Shown: piece by piece, positions 49,890 to 59,210 of the stretch
Layout: each line of letters opens with the position of its first letter
Numbering within the stretch: position 1 is the stretch's first letter
Source: Trachythela sp. YZ-2020
Lineage: Eukaryota; Cnidaria; Anthozoa; Malacalcyonacea; Clavulariidae
Direction: 5' to 3'
Assembly: GCA_016169945.1 (NCBI GenBank)
Contig: JADLSH010000006.1
Coordinates: forward strand, 1 to 64,000
DNA length: 64,000 nucleotides
Notes under the pieces: generated by a model
Databases searched by the model: none
Seen by the model: only the letters and a program-made list of their open reading frames with translations
Told to the model about the DNA's origin: nothing
Translations under genes and position numbers: made by a program

Positions 49890-50505
49890 ATATTCTTAAC
49901 ACTATCAAGAAGGCGAACAAGCGGTTCTACTTGATTGTCCAACTTAAACGTGCACAGGTTCCAACTGCAGATATTCTTAACTTTTATTGTGCCTGCATTA
50001 GGCAAATTTTGGAATATTGTTGCCAAGTGTACCACTATGGATTACCATGCTATCTTTCTAACGCCGTTGAACGGGTGCAAAAACGTGTTATGTCTATCAT
50101 ATACCCAAATTCAAGTTATGACGACAGCCTTGCTCTTAGTGGCATTTCTAAACTTAGTAGTAGACGTGAAGAAGCATGTATAAAACTTTTTAATGAAATA
50201 GTTAACATTCCTGATCACAAGTTGGCGTATCTCTTGCCCCCTAAACAGGAAACAAAGTATGATTTGAGGCAATCTCGTGTATTTACGGACTATACTGTGA
50301 ACACAAATAGATTTTTAAACTCTTTTTTTCCTTCGTCGGTTAAAACTTTTAATATAGCTAACTGTAAATAGATTTAAATTGAGTTGATAAAGTCGTGTAA
50401 ATATTCTCCAATAATTGTATTTTAATCTATACGTTATGTATTTTGCACGCAATTCAGCTCTGTAGCTGCAAAGTGTATTTTTTAATAAACTATTCTATTC
50501 AAAGT

Positions 50506-51240
50506 CGCGGAGATTTTAGGTTCCGAAGTTGTCCGAGCGTGCGCCGACAAAACCGGCTTTGGGAATAAATAATATATTTTCACGAGAATTGCCGTAAAAG
50601 GGCTAGATTATGTCCTATGATTAAACTATCAAACTAAAGGGATTGGAAATCCCCGTCTAATGATGGTATTTACGAGTTTGTAGTGTGTAAACCAAAGGTA
50701 GGCAAGCGAAATGAATATATAATTATTTTGTATTATTGTTAATTTGTAAACAAATACAACTACAGAGGTGTTTGAAGGGGCTAAATCGCCCGCGTAGCGT
50801 TGTAAACAAACACAATTTACTTCTCTAAAGAGATCGTAAAACGCTGAATCGAACGGTGGTATTGTCATGTACATAGCATGCACTGAACCGAAGATATGAA
50901 AACTGCAAAATTTGATACCCGCTAACGATAAAGAGATATATATATATATCATAACATCTTTGACTCTGAGTGGGAAATTTTACCAAGTTGCATTAACTGA
51001 GATAAATTGCTGAATAAGTATGCAAAGTAAAGAACATTTGTCATAAATGATGGATTCTACCCAGTGTTCCTGGCCATTTAAAAGTATAAATTTTACCATA
51101 GGAAACGATTCAGAAGGCTTACAACAAAAATTAATTTCGTTTAGATAAATCTGACCTTTTAGTAAGTTTGACAATGGTTGCCATGGAAACTGAATGTTAA
51201 AACTATTGTTCGAACAGTTTCCTTTGTTCGGATAAACACA
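50506..51240. other. No gene recognised
   Basis: A minus-strand frame at 50629-50952 reads MTIPPFDSAFYDLF then meets a GTAAAT donor-like site, so a short first exon is conceivable, but there is no partner exon or domain. Otherwise AT-rich. Confidence 0.3.
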
Positions 51241-51249
51241 ATATGTAAA

Positions 51250-52265
51250 ATTTCTAATATACTACTAAAAGCAGCTGGATATACTATAAATGAATCTTTA
51301 TTAAATATATTCAATTTAGCCCTAGCTACAGGTATATTTCCTGATGAGTTAAAAATGGCTAAAGTAACCCCTATCTATAAAGAAGGGGATAAAAGTAACT
51401 GTGGAAATTATAGACCTATTTCGGTTCTACCAGTTATTGCCAAAATCTTGGAAAAACTTAGTTGTGACCAACTACGTGAATTTTTAAATGAAAACAATAT
51501 TATTTCGAAACAACAATCAGGATTCCGTAAGCTTCACTCGACGGAAACGTCCTTACTGCAAACAACAGACAAGTGGTTGATGAATATCGACAAAGGTTTA
51601 ATTAACGGTGTATTATTCCTTGATCTTAAGAAAGCATTTGATACGGTAGATCATCAAATTATTTTATCTAAGCTTGACGTATATGGAATAAGAACCCAGA
51701 CTCTTAGTCTTTTTAAATCATATTTAGATAACAGACTGCAAATCTGTGTAGTAGAAGGAATAAAATCAGAGCCAAAAAAAAGTTATATGTGGTGTTCCGC
51801 AAGGATCAAATCCAGGACCTTTGTTGTTTTCTCTCTACATAAATGATCTTCCTAACTGTCTGCTAAATACTCAAGCTTCTATGTTTGCTGATGATACTAA
51901 TCTGTCTACTTCAGGCACTTCACCAGGGGACATAGAGTGTAAAATTAATGAAGACCTACTTATTGTCAACTCTTGGTTAGTGGCAAATAAGCGGGCTTTA
52001 AATATTAAAAAAACAGAGTTTATGCTTATAGCATAAAAAAGGAAGCTGAAGCAATTTACTGAAACTCCCGATATTGTAATTGGAAGGCATTCAATTAAGC
52101 AAGTAACAAATAAGAAAGTGTTAGGGATTATTCTGGACGATGAGTTAAAATGGAATGAACACAACGAAGAGCAGTGCAAAAAGATATCCAAATCTATTTG
52201 TTTATTAAAAAGATCAAAACGATATGTAAACCAAAATTCACTGATAAATATCTATAACTCAAGTA
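51250..52265 (+). pseudogene. LINE reverse-transcriptase fragment
   Basis: Truncated at both ends. It begins in the fingers region (LATGIFPDELKMAKVTPIYKE), continues NYRPISVLPVIAKILEKL, LDLKKAFDTVDHQ, a frame change near 51790, then ASMFADDTNLS (intact catalytic box) and a premature stop at 52034-52036. Coding similarity continues beyond the stop (KVLGIILDDELKWNEH) to about 52255. It has the same general RT group as the insertion at 42765-43850. Confidence 0.85.
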
Positions 52266-52312
52266 GGTTACCCCCCATCCACCACCGGAAGTAATTCAAG
52301 CGAATGTACGTA

Positions 52313-52320
52313 TGACGTCA
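52313..52320. promoter_or_regulatory. TGACGTCA palindrome (CRE/bZIP site)
   Basis: An exact CRE-type octamer just upstream of the 25-bp repeat array and the small-gene cluster. The same octamer is upstream of the exonuclease-like gene (59796-59803). Confidence 0.4.
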
Positions 52321-52338
52321 ACAGGGGTCAACAGGGGT

Positions 52339-52440
52339 ATGCGTCCAAGAGTTTGTACTTAGTGTACGCCCAAGAGTTCGTACTTAGTGTACGCTCAAGA
52401 ATTCGTACTTAGTGTACGCTCAAGAGTTCGTACTTAACGT
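52339..52440. repeat. 25-bp tandem array, four units
   Basis: Units begin at 52339, 52365, 52390 and 52415. The unit is TACGCTCAAGAGTTCGTACT followed by TAGTG. Each contains a quasi-palindrome around TTCGTA and GTAC at the joins. It ends about 65 bp before a TATA-like TATAAGT (52507-52513) and 130 bp before the GRF-like ORF. There are no unique spacers, so it is not a CRISPR array. It could be a promoter/enhancer array or an iteron-like origin; function unknown. Confidence 0.85.
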
Positions 52441-52568
52441 GCGTACAAAGCGTTACGCCATGCCTATATCTTTTGTGTGATTGGTTGAACGCAAGTAATC
52501 AGGGAGTATAAGTTGAGGGTTGAGTGATATTTGTTAATGTTTACAACTTTCACGGAGAGGACTTCACT

Positions 52569-52811
52569 ATGAAATGTTTACATGGAGAACCTGCTTCTAC
52601 ATCAACAACGAAGAAGGGTTCGTTTTGGTTCTGTGGTCAAAACCCGAGTTGTAATTTCTTTTGCTCGGAAGACGAAGGTTACCAGTTTGAAAAAGCCATA
52701 GCTGCTTGGAGATCTACGAACCAGCCACAAGTGCAAACTTTCTGTTCTACGCCACACGGGAGCGAAAGGAAATTTAATGAGGACGTACATGAGTGCGTTA
52801 AGTCAATTTAA
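52569..52811 (+). CDS. GRF-type zinc-finger-like small protein (truncated?)
   Basis: An upstream ATG at 52524 is in frame, but I prefer the ATG at 52569, which begins MKCLHGEPAS directly at the domain. Cys/His ligands CLHG ... FWFCGQNPSCNFFC resemble the GRF zinc finger of topoisomerase and nuclease partners, a single-stranded nucleic-acid binding fold, followed by FEKAIAAWRSTNQ. A second cysteine set starts (TFCSTPHG) but the frame ends soon after in a short repeated segment (GAGGACGTACA twice), so the second half of the usual protein seems missing. A TATA-like box lies at 52507. It belongs by position to the compact gene cluster. Confidence 0.5.
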   Translation: MKCLHGEPASTSTTKKGSFWFCGQNPSCNFFCSEDEGYQFEKAIAAWRSTNQPQVQTFCSTPHGSERKFNEDVHECVKSI

Positions 52812-52858
52812 CGAGGACGTACAAGGCCTAGGTACACGCATTTAGGCTAACACTTATC

Positions 52859-53135
52859 ATGGAGAAAAGACAGAAAGAAGCCGAACGTTCAAGAAAGAAT
52901 AGACTTAAGAGAAAAAACGAGTTTGAGAAGTACAAGGAGTTCTACGAGTATGCTCTTGAGAATAACATGCGTTTGTGATAAGTTTCGAAGTAAAACGGCA
53001 GCGTCGTCAACTACAAGAACAACCACAAGAACAAGAACAGCAACAACAACGGGAGACGAACGTCCAAGATTTATCCATGGTGGATTTAGGGATGGACGAC
53101 CTTCTAAACGTTGACCTGAACGGCTTGGAATGGTA
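52859..53135 (+). pseudogene. Small basic/Gln-rich/acidic protein, one frameshift
   Basis: Starts MEKRQKEAERSRKNRLKRKN, a basic stretch like a bZIP basic region, then EFEKYKEFYEYALENN. A one-base frame change near 52970 leads to FEVKRQRRQLQEQPQEQEQQ and an acidic tail ending DLLNVDLNGLEW. The gene at 53594-53869 is a paralogue: shared pattern AER.....R.R..EF.KYK.FY...LE.N, then F.....E/R-rich helix and an acidic end. No known family is recognised; a DNA-binding transcription regulator is an inference from composition. Twenty-six bases after the stop is a histone-type stem-loop (53162-53177). Confidence 0.55.
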
Positions 53136-53161
53136 GAAAAGAAAAATCCCCAAAAAACCCC

Positions 53162-53177
53162 GGCTCTTTTAAGAGCC
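53162..53177 (+). terminator. Histone-type 3' stem-loop
   Basis: GGCTCT-TTTA-AGAGCC: a perfect 6-bp stem and four-base UUUA loop, preceded by CCCCAAAAAACCCC and located 26 bases after a stop codon. This matches the replication-dependent histone mRNA 3' end (stem begins GG, ends CC, loop UUU plus A or C), the binding site of SLBP. No histone gene is nearby. Confidence 0.65.
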
Positions 53178-53189
53178 ATTACTATTACT

Positions 53190-53204
53190 AAAGAATATAG
53201 AACG
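53190..53204 (+). promoter_or_regulatory. Histone-downstream-element-like motif
   Basis: AAAGAATATAGAACG begins exactly 12 bases after the stem-loop. The identical 15-mer stands at the same distance after the other stem-loop, on the minus strand at 59198-59184. In histone genes the purine-rich element here pairs with U7 snRNA. Confidence 0.6.
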
Positions 53205-53369
53205 AAACTTCGATGTTCATTTACATCTTGTATACACGCTCCCACGGTATTTACATCGCTAAGACACACGCATAAACTAACACGCAGCTTAGTGTTTTAA
53301 ACAACCTAATTCACACATAAAGTAAAACACAAATTTATGTTTTAAACAAAATTCATTTCTCGCCTTAAA

Positions 53370-53515
53370 GCAAAAGCTTGAACTCCGCCTCAAGTTCATT
53401 AAGAGTCGCATCACGATCTTTCCCATTTCTTTTTTTCTTTTTTTTTTGCATGCTCAAATGGGAGATAAACGGGGTAACACGAAATCGTACTGATTTTAAG
53501 AGCAAAATATTATTG
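53370..53515 (-). pseudogene. Possible C-terminal fragment of an unknown protein
   Basis: The minus-strand frame reads LLKSVRFRVTPFISHLSMQK, a lysine run, then DATLNELEAEFKLLL and a stop at 53370. Upstream bases keep coding character in another frame (FRAFTAKVKGKVIETLWQ) up to about 53570. It has no ATG and no recognised domain, and the lysine run is a homopolymer. It is tentative, but its composition differs from random frames nearby. Confidence 0.3.
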
Positions 53516-53584
53516 CCAAAGGGTCTCAATTACCTTGCCTTTGACCTTGGCCGTAAAAGCACGAAACTCAGATAATCTGGCAGC

Positions 53585-53592
53585 TATATAAA
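53585..53592 (+). promoter_or_regulatory. TATA box overlapping a start codon region
   Basis: CTATATAAAG ends two bases before the ATG at 53594. A transcript starting 25-30 bp downstream would lack that ATG, so either the first usable start is Met32 (MLEENP) or the box is not the promoter for this frame. Confidence 0.45.
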
Positions 53593-53593
53593 G

Positions 53594-53869
53594 ATGAATA
53601 AGAAAACCAATGCAGCGGAAAGATACCAAAGGTTTCGGGCAAGACGGAAGGAAGAGTTTATTAAGTATAAAACCTTTTATAATCTTATGCTTGAGGAAAA
53701 CCCCACGCGGGTGTCTATGTTTGAAAAAGAGTACGAAGAAAAAAAGAAAAAAGACTCGGAAAACGAAGGAGAAAACTGCTCTGACGTAGATACGAGCTGG
53801 TTGCCCGATCTTCCTGACGTTCCTGATCGAAATTTTGAAAACAACATTTTTGTATACTTAAACTATTAA
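53594..53869 (+). CDS. Small basic/acidic protein, paralogue of 52859-53135
   Basis: An intact 91-codon frame: basic N-terminus (NAAERYQRFRARRKEEF), a helical KYKTFYNLMLEENP segment, a charged coiled-coil-like EKEYEEKKKKDSENEGE, and an acidic, proline-containing tail (WLPDLPDVPD). The order of regions and the AER...R.R..EF.KYK.FY...LE.N pattern match the frameshifted neighbour 460 bp upstream, so the two come from a duplication. Unlike that copy it has no histone-type stem-loop after its stop. The start at 53594 is the first ATG of the frame; see the overlapping TATA box. Function unknown; the basic region suggests nucleic-acid binding. Confidence 0.55.
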   Translation: MNKKTNAAERYQRFRARRKEEFIKYKTFYNLMLEENPTRVSMFEKEYEEKKKKDSENEGENCSDVDTSWLPDLPDVPDRNFENNIFVYLNY

Positions 53870-53879
53870 TCTTTCATTT

Positions 53880-54530
53880 TCTATGCTTCGTTTTATTGTT
53901 TTCTAAACGAAAGTGTGAATTTTTGGGCTTTTTTTAGGAGTATTTAACTTTGATGCCTTAGCAACGTCCTTAGCAACCAATTTTGTTGTGAAAATTTGAC
54001 CAATAGTGGTGTCTCGATAAAAACGATTACAAGACAACCAAACATGACAAATCTTCAAAAATGGTAAAAATAGAAACCAATATATGACGTGTATGCTGTG
54101 AACTAGGATCTTTAAAAAATATTGAGTTTTAGTTATTTTTTTCTGAAGGAGTTGATGTCGCATATATTTTTATGTCTTTTCGGTGGATGTCGTTGCTATG
54201 GTGGTTACTACGGGACAAAATTTCAAACAAGCTGCTATTTTCCCCTATTTACCCATTTTCCGCCAAACAAATAGAAAAATTAACACCAGAAAACGAAAAA
54301 TGGATCATTAACGATGCATAATATGGCTAATTTCAAAAATAGGATTTTCCTTTAAAATTTTGTAGTGTACCCCCTTAAATGCTTTATTCATAAGCCAGTA
54401 TATCATAGGTTACATCAAGTATTTCTCAATCTTATTTCGAGAAGTTTTTTGAGCGGCCATCTTGAAGTGCGATATTGTTGTCAAAGGTTTCGTTTGGTAT
54501 TTTGTCATTATTATTAACGGATTGAGATAA
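53880..54530. other. Gene-free; possible element ends
   Basis: No coding frame. It contains an end-like sequence (reverse complement GGGGGTACACTACAAAATTT at about 54352-54371) and a GTGCTGTGAACTAG-type word near 54098 that recurs near 56488 on the far side of the Mutator-like relic. They may be parts of its degraded terminal repeats, but I could not define boundaries. Confidence 0.35.
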
Positions 54531-54532
54531 AA

Positions 54533-56273
54533 ATGTCCAAGCCTCGAACAGGATACTCTAAGAAACGTACATTTCATGGAAATCGTTTTACTGCGGGGGA
54601 AAATAAACGAGCAAACGTTGAGAATACATCACTACATACGCCTGAAACTACACGTGTTGTTGTTGTTGTTGATGAATATACCATGTTATTATCCGACGCT
54701 TCCGTATCGGCAAGAAAGATCGGTACACCAGAGCCTGAGAAAGTTAAACAGGGAGAAGTAGAAGCGACTGGTTTCCGTTTCATTGATTTGGCAATATTGA
54801 CGACCATTTTCAATCTGCTTCCTTGCAAAGAATGTAAGCAGTTCAAGTTGAAACTGCTGGAGAATTGGTGCTTCTAATCTCACGTTACTCTGCGAAGGAT
54901 GTCAGTGGAAAGAAGAATTTTATACCTCGGCAAAGATTAATAATTTGTTTGAAATAAACAGAAGATTGGTCTATGCCATGAGATCAATTGGTTGTGGTGG
55001 TGCAACTGCTGAACGATTTTGTGGTCTGATGAACATGCCACTTATACCAAAATGCTTCACCGTATGCTGCCCATAACAAAGCTTTGTTAAAAGCTGCTAA
55101 AGCTGTATGCCAAGAAACTATGTCTGATGCTGCCAAGGAAATACATGAACTAAAGGATAAATATCAGGATGAAATAGCTCACTGTGGTGTGTCATGTGAT
55201 GGGACCTGGCAGAGACGAGGTTTCTCTTCTCTCAACGGTTGTGTCACAGCAATATCAATGGGCATCGGGAAAGTGGTTGGCGTTGAAGTGTTAACCTTTT
55301 ACAAGAACTTTTTACAAGCTCTGTAAAAAGCATGAAGATGATTTTGATTCCCCTGAAAATGTTGCTTGGAAAACTGACCATCAGCCAAAATGCAAAGCAA
55401 ATTTTCAGGGATCTGCCCCAGCTATGGAGCCTGAAGGTGCACTGAGAATTTTTAAACGTTCGGTGAATTCCAATAAGCTGCATTACACAGAGTATTATGG
55501 TGATGGAGACAGCAAGAGTCATGGTGTTGTGGAAGATGTGTACCAGCTTGGTGATGATAAAACTCAAGTGGTCAAAAAAGAATGTGTCGGTCACGTGCAA
55601 AAGAGAGCTGGCACTGCGAAAATTGCGGAAAGAAAACAAAGGTATGGGTGGAAAAGGTAAATTGACCGACAGCATGATTGACAAGCTGCAAAATTACTAT
55701 GGCATTGCAATTCGCAGTAATCCTGGTAATCTTGCAGCTATGAAGAATGCTGTTCTGGCCAGTTTATTTCATTGTGCTTCTTCCAAGGAGCACAACTACC
55801 ATCAATACTGTCCATGAGAGAAAAAGCAAAAGGAACGGACGATTATGAACATGGCAAAGGTTTGCCAGCCTTCATAGTTGCTGCAATTAAACCCATCCAT
55901 GGCAGGTTGAGCAATGATGAGCTGCTGAAGAAGTGCTTAGATTGCAAGACACAGAACCAGAATGAACCATTCAATGGGATGATTTGGAACCGCTTGCCGA
56001 AGGAAGTATTTGTGGGATCTGATGTATTGCACTTGGGTGTGTATGATGCTGTTTCCCATTTCAATATTGGTGCCTATGCAGCGAATGGAACTCTGGAGAA
56101 GATGGGTATTACCTGGTGAATTCTGCTTGGCTCGAAATACTCTAGCTGATGAACAGCGAATCATGAAGGCTAACCGCAAGTCAACCGAAAAGGTAAAGAA
56201 GAGAAGAAGGTTATTGAGAGGCAAGAAAAAATCAAAAAGTGACCAGGTGAAGAAAAAAGAAGGACAAACATAA
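54533..56273 (+). pseudogene. Second Mutator-like transposase relic
   Basis: Reads in fragments of different frame: 54533-54877 (FHGNRFTAGENKR, then LPCKECKQFKLKLLENWC), about 54876-55074 (LLCEGCQWKEEF, NRRLVYAMRSIG, FCGLMNMPLIP), 55084-55310 (HCGVSCDGTWQRRGFSSLNG, first acidic block), 55424-55650 (YYGDGDSKSHG, second acidic block; HVQKRAG), 55660-55817, and 55820-56120 (NEPFNGMIWNRLPKE). A lysine-rich tail runs to about 56273. At least five frame breaks. It is the same family as 27784-29179/39365-39619 but clearly diverged from it, so the two are separate old insertions. The full set of conserved blocks helps date the split in the first copy. Confidence 0.85.
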
Positions 56274-56279
56274 TGCCTG

Positions 56280-57600
56280 TGGGGAATTCTAAACATTGTG
56301 AACACTCTGCATCTGGTTTTTCTGTGTTATATCCTTTGTTAGTCTTCAACATAAACTTTAAAGTTGATTTATTGAATTTTAAATTCCAAGCTAATTATGC
56401 ATTATACCAAAAAGGATAGCTCCCAGGCTATTTAACCAAATGCTTTGAAACTTTCAGTGAAGCTTTATATATAGCTTATCTGTGCTGTGAACTAGTGATT
56501 TTTGCAATTGGTTACATCTATTGCAAATTATTAAAGTTTCTTTTTGACAAAAAAGTGGTCAAAAATTAGTCCGGAAACAATTCCCTTCTAGAACTAGGAG
56601 TGACGATCGCAAGGAAAGTGCTGCCTTGACGCACAAAGTGCATGGAAAATTCCAGAACATAATTAGTATTAAATATTGAACTTATTGAAATTGCTAATGA
56701 TAAACTGTATGTATTGATTTATTTTGTTGCAAAACGTTGAGATTACAACACTGTGACTACAACAATAGGACACACTATACTATTGTAAATGGTATATACT
56801 GTACAGTATTAAGCAAGATATCTGAGTGTGCTATTGTTAATGGAACTCTTGGTACCAACATCAAATGTTAATAATAGTCATTGTTTACTTCAAAGTTGTC
56901 AATGGCATCTTGAATAACTAATTTGAAATCATAGAGGCAGTGTCTTTTAATATTTTTGTGGTGCAATTAGCTGGTTGTCTGTGTTCATAAGATATTGATA
57001 ATGCACAATTTGACTCTTTGTTCCCATCTGTAGATGTTTCATACATGTATTTAATCAACATTTGGTTCCATCAGTGTTCATCTGTACTGCCCAGTGAATT
57101 GTCGAAATACATGATTATACAGAAAACCAACATAATGGTGTCTCTCTCCAAAACAACTTTCAAACACATTACACAGGATCCACACCCAGATGACATGTTG
57201 GAAATACATCATTAATCGTATAGCAGATGGCACCACATAAGAGATGATGTAATATATCCATATTATTTTGAAACAACCATCAAGTATCAAGTAAATATAC
57301 ATTTCTGTGTAATCCAGTTGTTCAGATGGTACCAGTCAGTGTAATGATTAACATAAGCTCAGTAAGAATTCCAAAACCCAAAATAAATATTTAGTATGTG
57401 AATTTACCTGTGTAAGGAAAAAAGGGGGGGATACAAAAAATTTTAAAGAACAAAACTTACTATTTTATCTTGCCAACAATCACATTTTAATACATACAGT
57501 GTCAGTGACAGAGTAAAATTGATTAAAATAGATTGATAAAATTAATTTGAAAATGAAATGTGTTAAACATTTCATTAGGGAATATATATACTTACAGTCA
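56280..57600. other. No gene recognised
   Basis: AT-rich sequence with scattered short frames and no conserved motif. A homopolymer G run lies near 57425. Confidence 0.35.
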
Positions 57601-57660
57601 TAGACGGATTTTCTGTGGGGTGGGGGTGCGCGCGGCGGGGTGCACAATTTGGGTAGATTG

Positions 57661-58298
57661 TTATATCGTGCCTACCACAATGGGTAGGTCAATGTTATTT
57701 TGTGCCTCAATGGGCAGATCAATATTATTTTGTGCCTCAATGGGCTCTGCCACAATGGGCAGATCAATGTTACTTTCCGCCACAATAGGCAGATCGATGT
57801 TATTTTCCGCCACAATGGGCAGATCAATGTTATTTTGTGCCTCAACGGGCAGGTCGATGTTATTCAGTGCCTCAGCGGGGCAAATCAATGCCTTTTAGTG
57901 CCTCTGTCGACTCTACAACAACAGGTAGACCACTATTTGTCGCCATCACAGATAAAGCAGCTGTTTTTGCCTGTACAGGCGATATTTATACAGATCCATA
58001 GATCTCGTAAGAAAACATGTTCTTACCATATGAAACACTGACAACTGTTGGTAAGTGATCTATAGACAAAAATTATACACCTGGGTCTAGGATAATTAAG
58101 CCATTATCTAGTGCTTTTAAGTACATTTTGTCTCCTTGCAATATTAAGACATTTATGTTGTTTTGACCAATCGATCAGCGGGTTATTTTGGGCTGTTAAA
58201 ATAGCCGATAAACTCATGAAAGCACATTGCTTCTCTGTAGATTGAACACTAAATAGTTCATCGCCTTGATGTATGTCAGTAGAAAGAAACAGAGCCAT
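57661..58298 (-). pseudogene. Cysteine-protease-like gene with ten-residue repeat tail
   Basis: Starts at ATG 58298: MALFLSTDIHQGDELFSVQS then EKQCAFMSLSAILTAQ. The GD.LFS..S....QC...SL.AL pattern recalls OTU-like or related cysteine peptidase domains of selfish elements, with Cys as candidate nucleophile; this is family resemblance from memory. A frame change near 58150 leads to LQGDKMYLKALDNGLIILDP, an in-frame stop, and another near 57990. The same frame then continues to TNSGLPVVVESTEALKGIDL. A last one-base shift near 57890 enters a tail of ten-residue repeats (EAQNNIDLPI/VAENNIDLPI) ending at 57661. It is coded by a 30-bp tandem array. A TATA box stands ~53 bp upstream of the ATG. Dead copy of a compact intronless gene. 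Confidence 0.55.
57670..57895 (-). repeat. 30-bp tandem array inside the coding sequence
   Basis: Seven or so units (CAATGGGCAGATCAATGTTA plus ten bases on the plus strand), with one shortened unit and one 31-bp unit. Variation is mostly at positions that are synonymous or conservative in the minus-strand frame (NNIDLP kept), so the repeats evolved as protein. Confidence 0.8.
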
Positions 58299-58349
58299 AC
58301 TTACGTAACTTACCTAAGATTTTCTGAAAAATTTCGATCTTTTCGCATC

Positions 58350-58360
58350 CGTATATAAAG
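58350..58360 (-). promoter_or_regulatory. TATA box of the protease-like gene
   Basis: On the minus strand ACTTTATATACGG lies about 53 bp before the ATG at 58298, leaving ~25 bp for a short leader. Position and sequence fit a core promoter. Confidence 0.5.
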
Positions 58361-58619
58361 TTTTCAAAATATTGATCGAGCACATGGAAAGAAACATGCA
58401 TGCGTGCGCATACAATTACAATATCTCGTTCACTCCCCCTAATTTTAAAAATGACTTTAAGCTCGACCGTTTGCCCCGGAATTACGATAAATATCCATCT
58501 TAACCGACGCCAAATCGAAATCTGGACAATATATAGGTCGGGTAAAAGACTGGGGCAAGTGAACTCTGGAGAATCCTTATCACGTCAAGAATAGTGTGCT
58601 GCCTCCCTACGGGGAGGCA

Positions 58620-59183
58620 GCAAATACACTAAAACATAATTTTTTCATTATTCTGGTTCACAGCATAGATTAAGTATATAAGTTACTATATATAACATTT
58701 TTGAAGTGTAATATTTATTACTATTTTCACTGTTGGGGGTAATTATCTCGGTAACCATAGTAACCATAGGTTTGAAAACAGTATCTTTGATCATCACTGT
58801 GTCTAAGTGATCATTTGGTGAAAAAAATATATTAAAAAAGCTATTTTTGACAAAAAAATATTGTGTTGTGTAATCACACCAATAAAAAAAAAAATGAAAG
58901 TTACTCTATAGGCTGAAAACACTTCAGACTCCCAACCTATTGTTAAATCACATAATTTATTATAACGTTATAAAGCTTTAAATGAAATAAAACATATTAA
59001 TTAACATGTTTTGAACCGAGTTTGATTACTATCATTTAAAAAAAACTCTTGTAAAACACTCTTTCTATTTATATACATACAAACCCCCAAACATTCGGCA
59101 CGTGGTTACCGTGAGAAATTTGGTACGCATGCGCAGGATAGTTAACAGGATTTGAACCGTTGGCTTAGGGATATCAAACAATG
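58620..59183. other. No gene recognised
   Basis: AT-rich, with short A runs. A GGTTCACAGCAT word near 58665 is shared, inverted, with 54098 and 56488 and may mark degraded Mutator-type ends. Confidence 0.35.
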
Positions 59184-59198
59184 CGTTCTATATTCTTT
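59184..59198 (-). promoter_or_regulatory. Histone-downstream-element-like motif
   Basis: Minus strand AAAGAATATAGAACG, identical to 53190-53204 and likewise starting exactly 12 bases after its stem-loop. Confidence 0.6.
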
Positions 59199-59210
59199 TG
59201 TAAATGTGGT

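Larger units (their letters stand above)
44298..50371 (+). pseudogene. LINE ORF2: AP endonuclease and reverse transcriptase
   Basis: 44298-46358 is open and holds the endonuclease (TETWL near 44668, AGDFNKLD near 44995, LSDHNTI near 45160) and the first part of the RT (SKAPGPDGIP, FDYRKAFDLVDH near 46263). A frameshift near 46345 moves it to the next frame, which contains SGVPQGTKLGPWLF and the catalytic YIDDT, with Ile instead of the usual Ala. The insertion of another LINE at 46786 splits it. It resumes at 49890 (KKANKRFYLIVQLKRAQVP) and ends at 50371. It would nick target DNA and copy its own RNA onto it. Inactive. Confidence 0.88.
41700..50505 (+). mobile_element. Full-length CR1-like LINE, interrupted twice
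   Basis: Runs from an ORF1-like frame at 41739 through endonuclease and reverse transcriptase to a 3' end near 50505 with AATAAACTATTCTATTC, the short-repeat tail style of CR1-type elements. Two other LINEs are inserted on the opposite strand: about 42765-43850 in ORF1 and 46786-49889 in ORF2. Removing them leaves about 4.6 kb, the normal size for such an element. Several frameshifts make it inactive. Confidence 0.85.

Noticed and set aside
50629..50952. 107-codon minus-strand frame
   Set aside because: Contains a possible donor site in the middle and no domain; not enough to call an exon.
52339..52440. CRISPR-like direct repeats
   Set aside because: Units are contiguous with no spacers, and the context is eukaryotic.
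52889..53269. 126-codon minus-strand frame
   Set aside because: Antisense of the Gln-rich frame; the long Val/Leu stretch is complementary to the CAA/ACA repeats.
54352..54376. Terminal repeat of the second Mutator-like relic
   Set aside because: It looks like an element end, but I found no matching inverted copy beyond 56273, so the boundary is not claimed.
57560..57898. Plus-strand frame with MGRSMLF repeats
   Set aside because: It is the antisense of the 30-bp coding array. The minus-strand frame links to a protein-like N-terminus and varies synonymously, while the plus frame does not.
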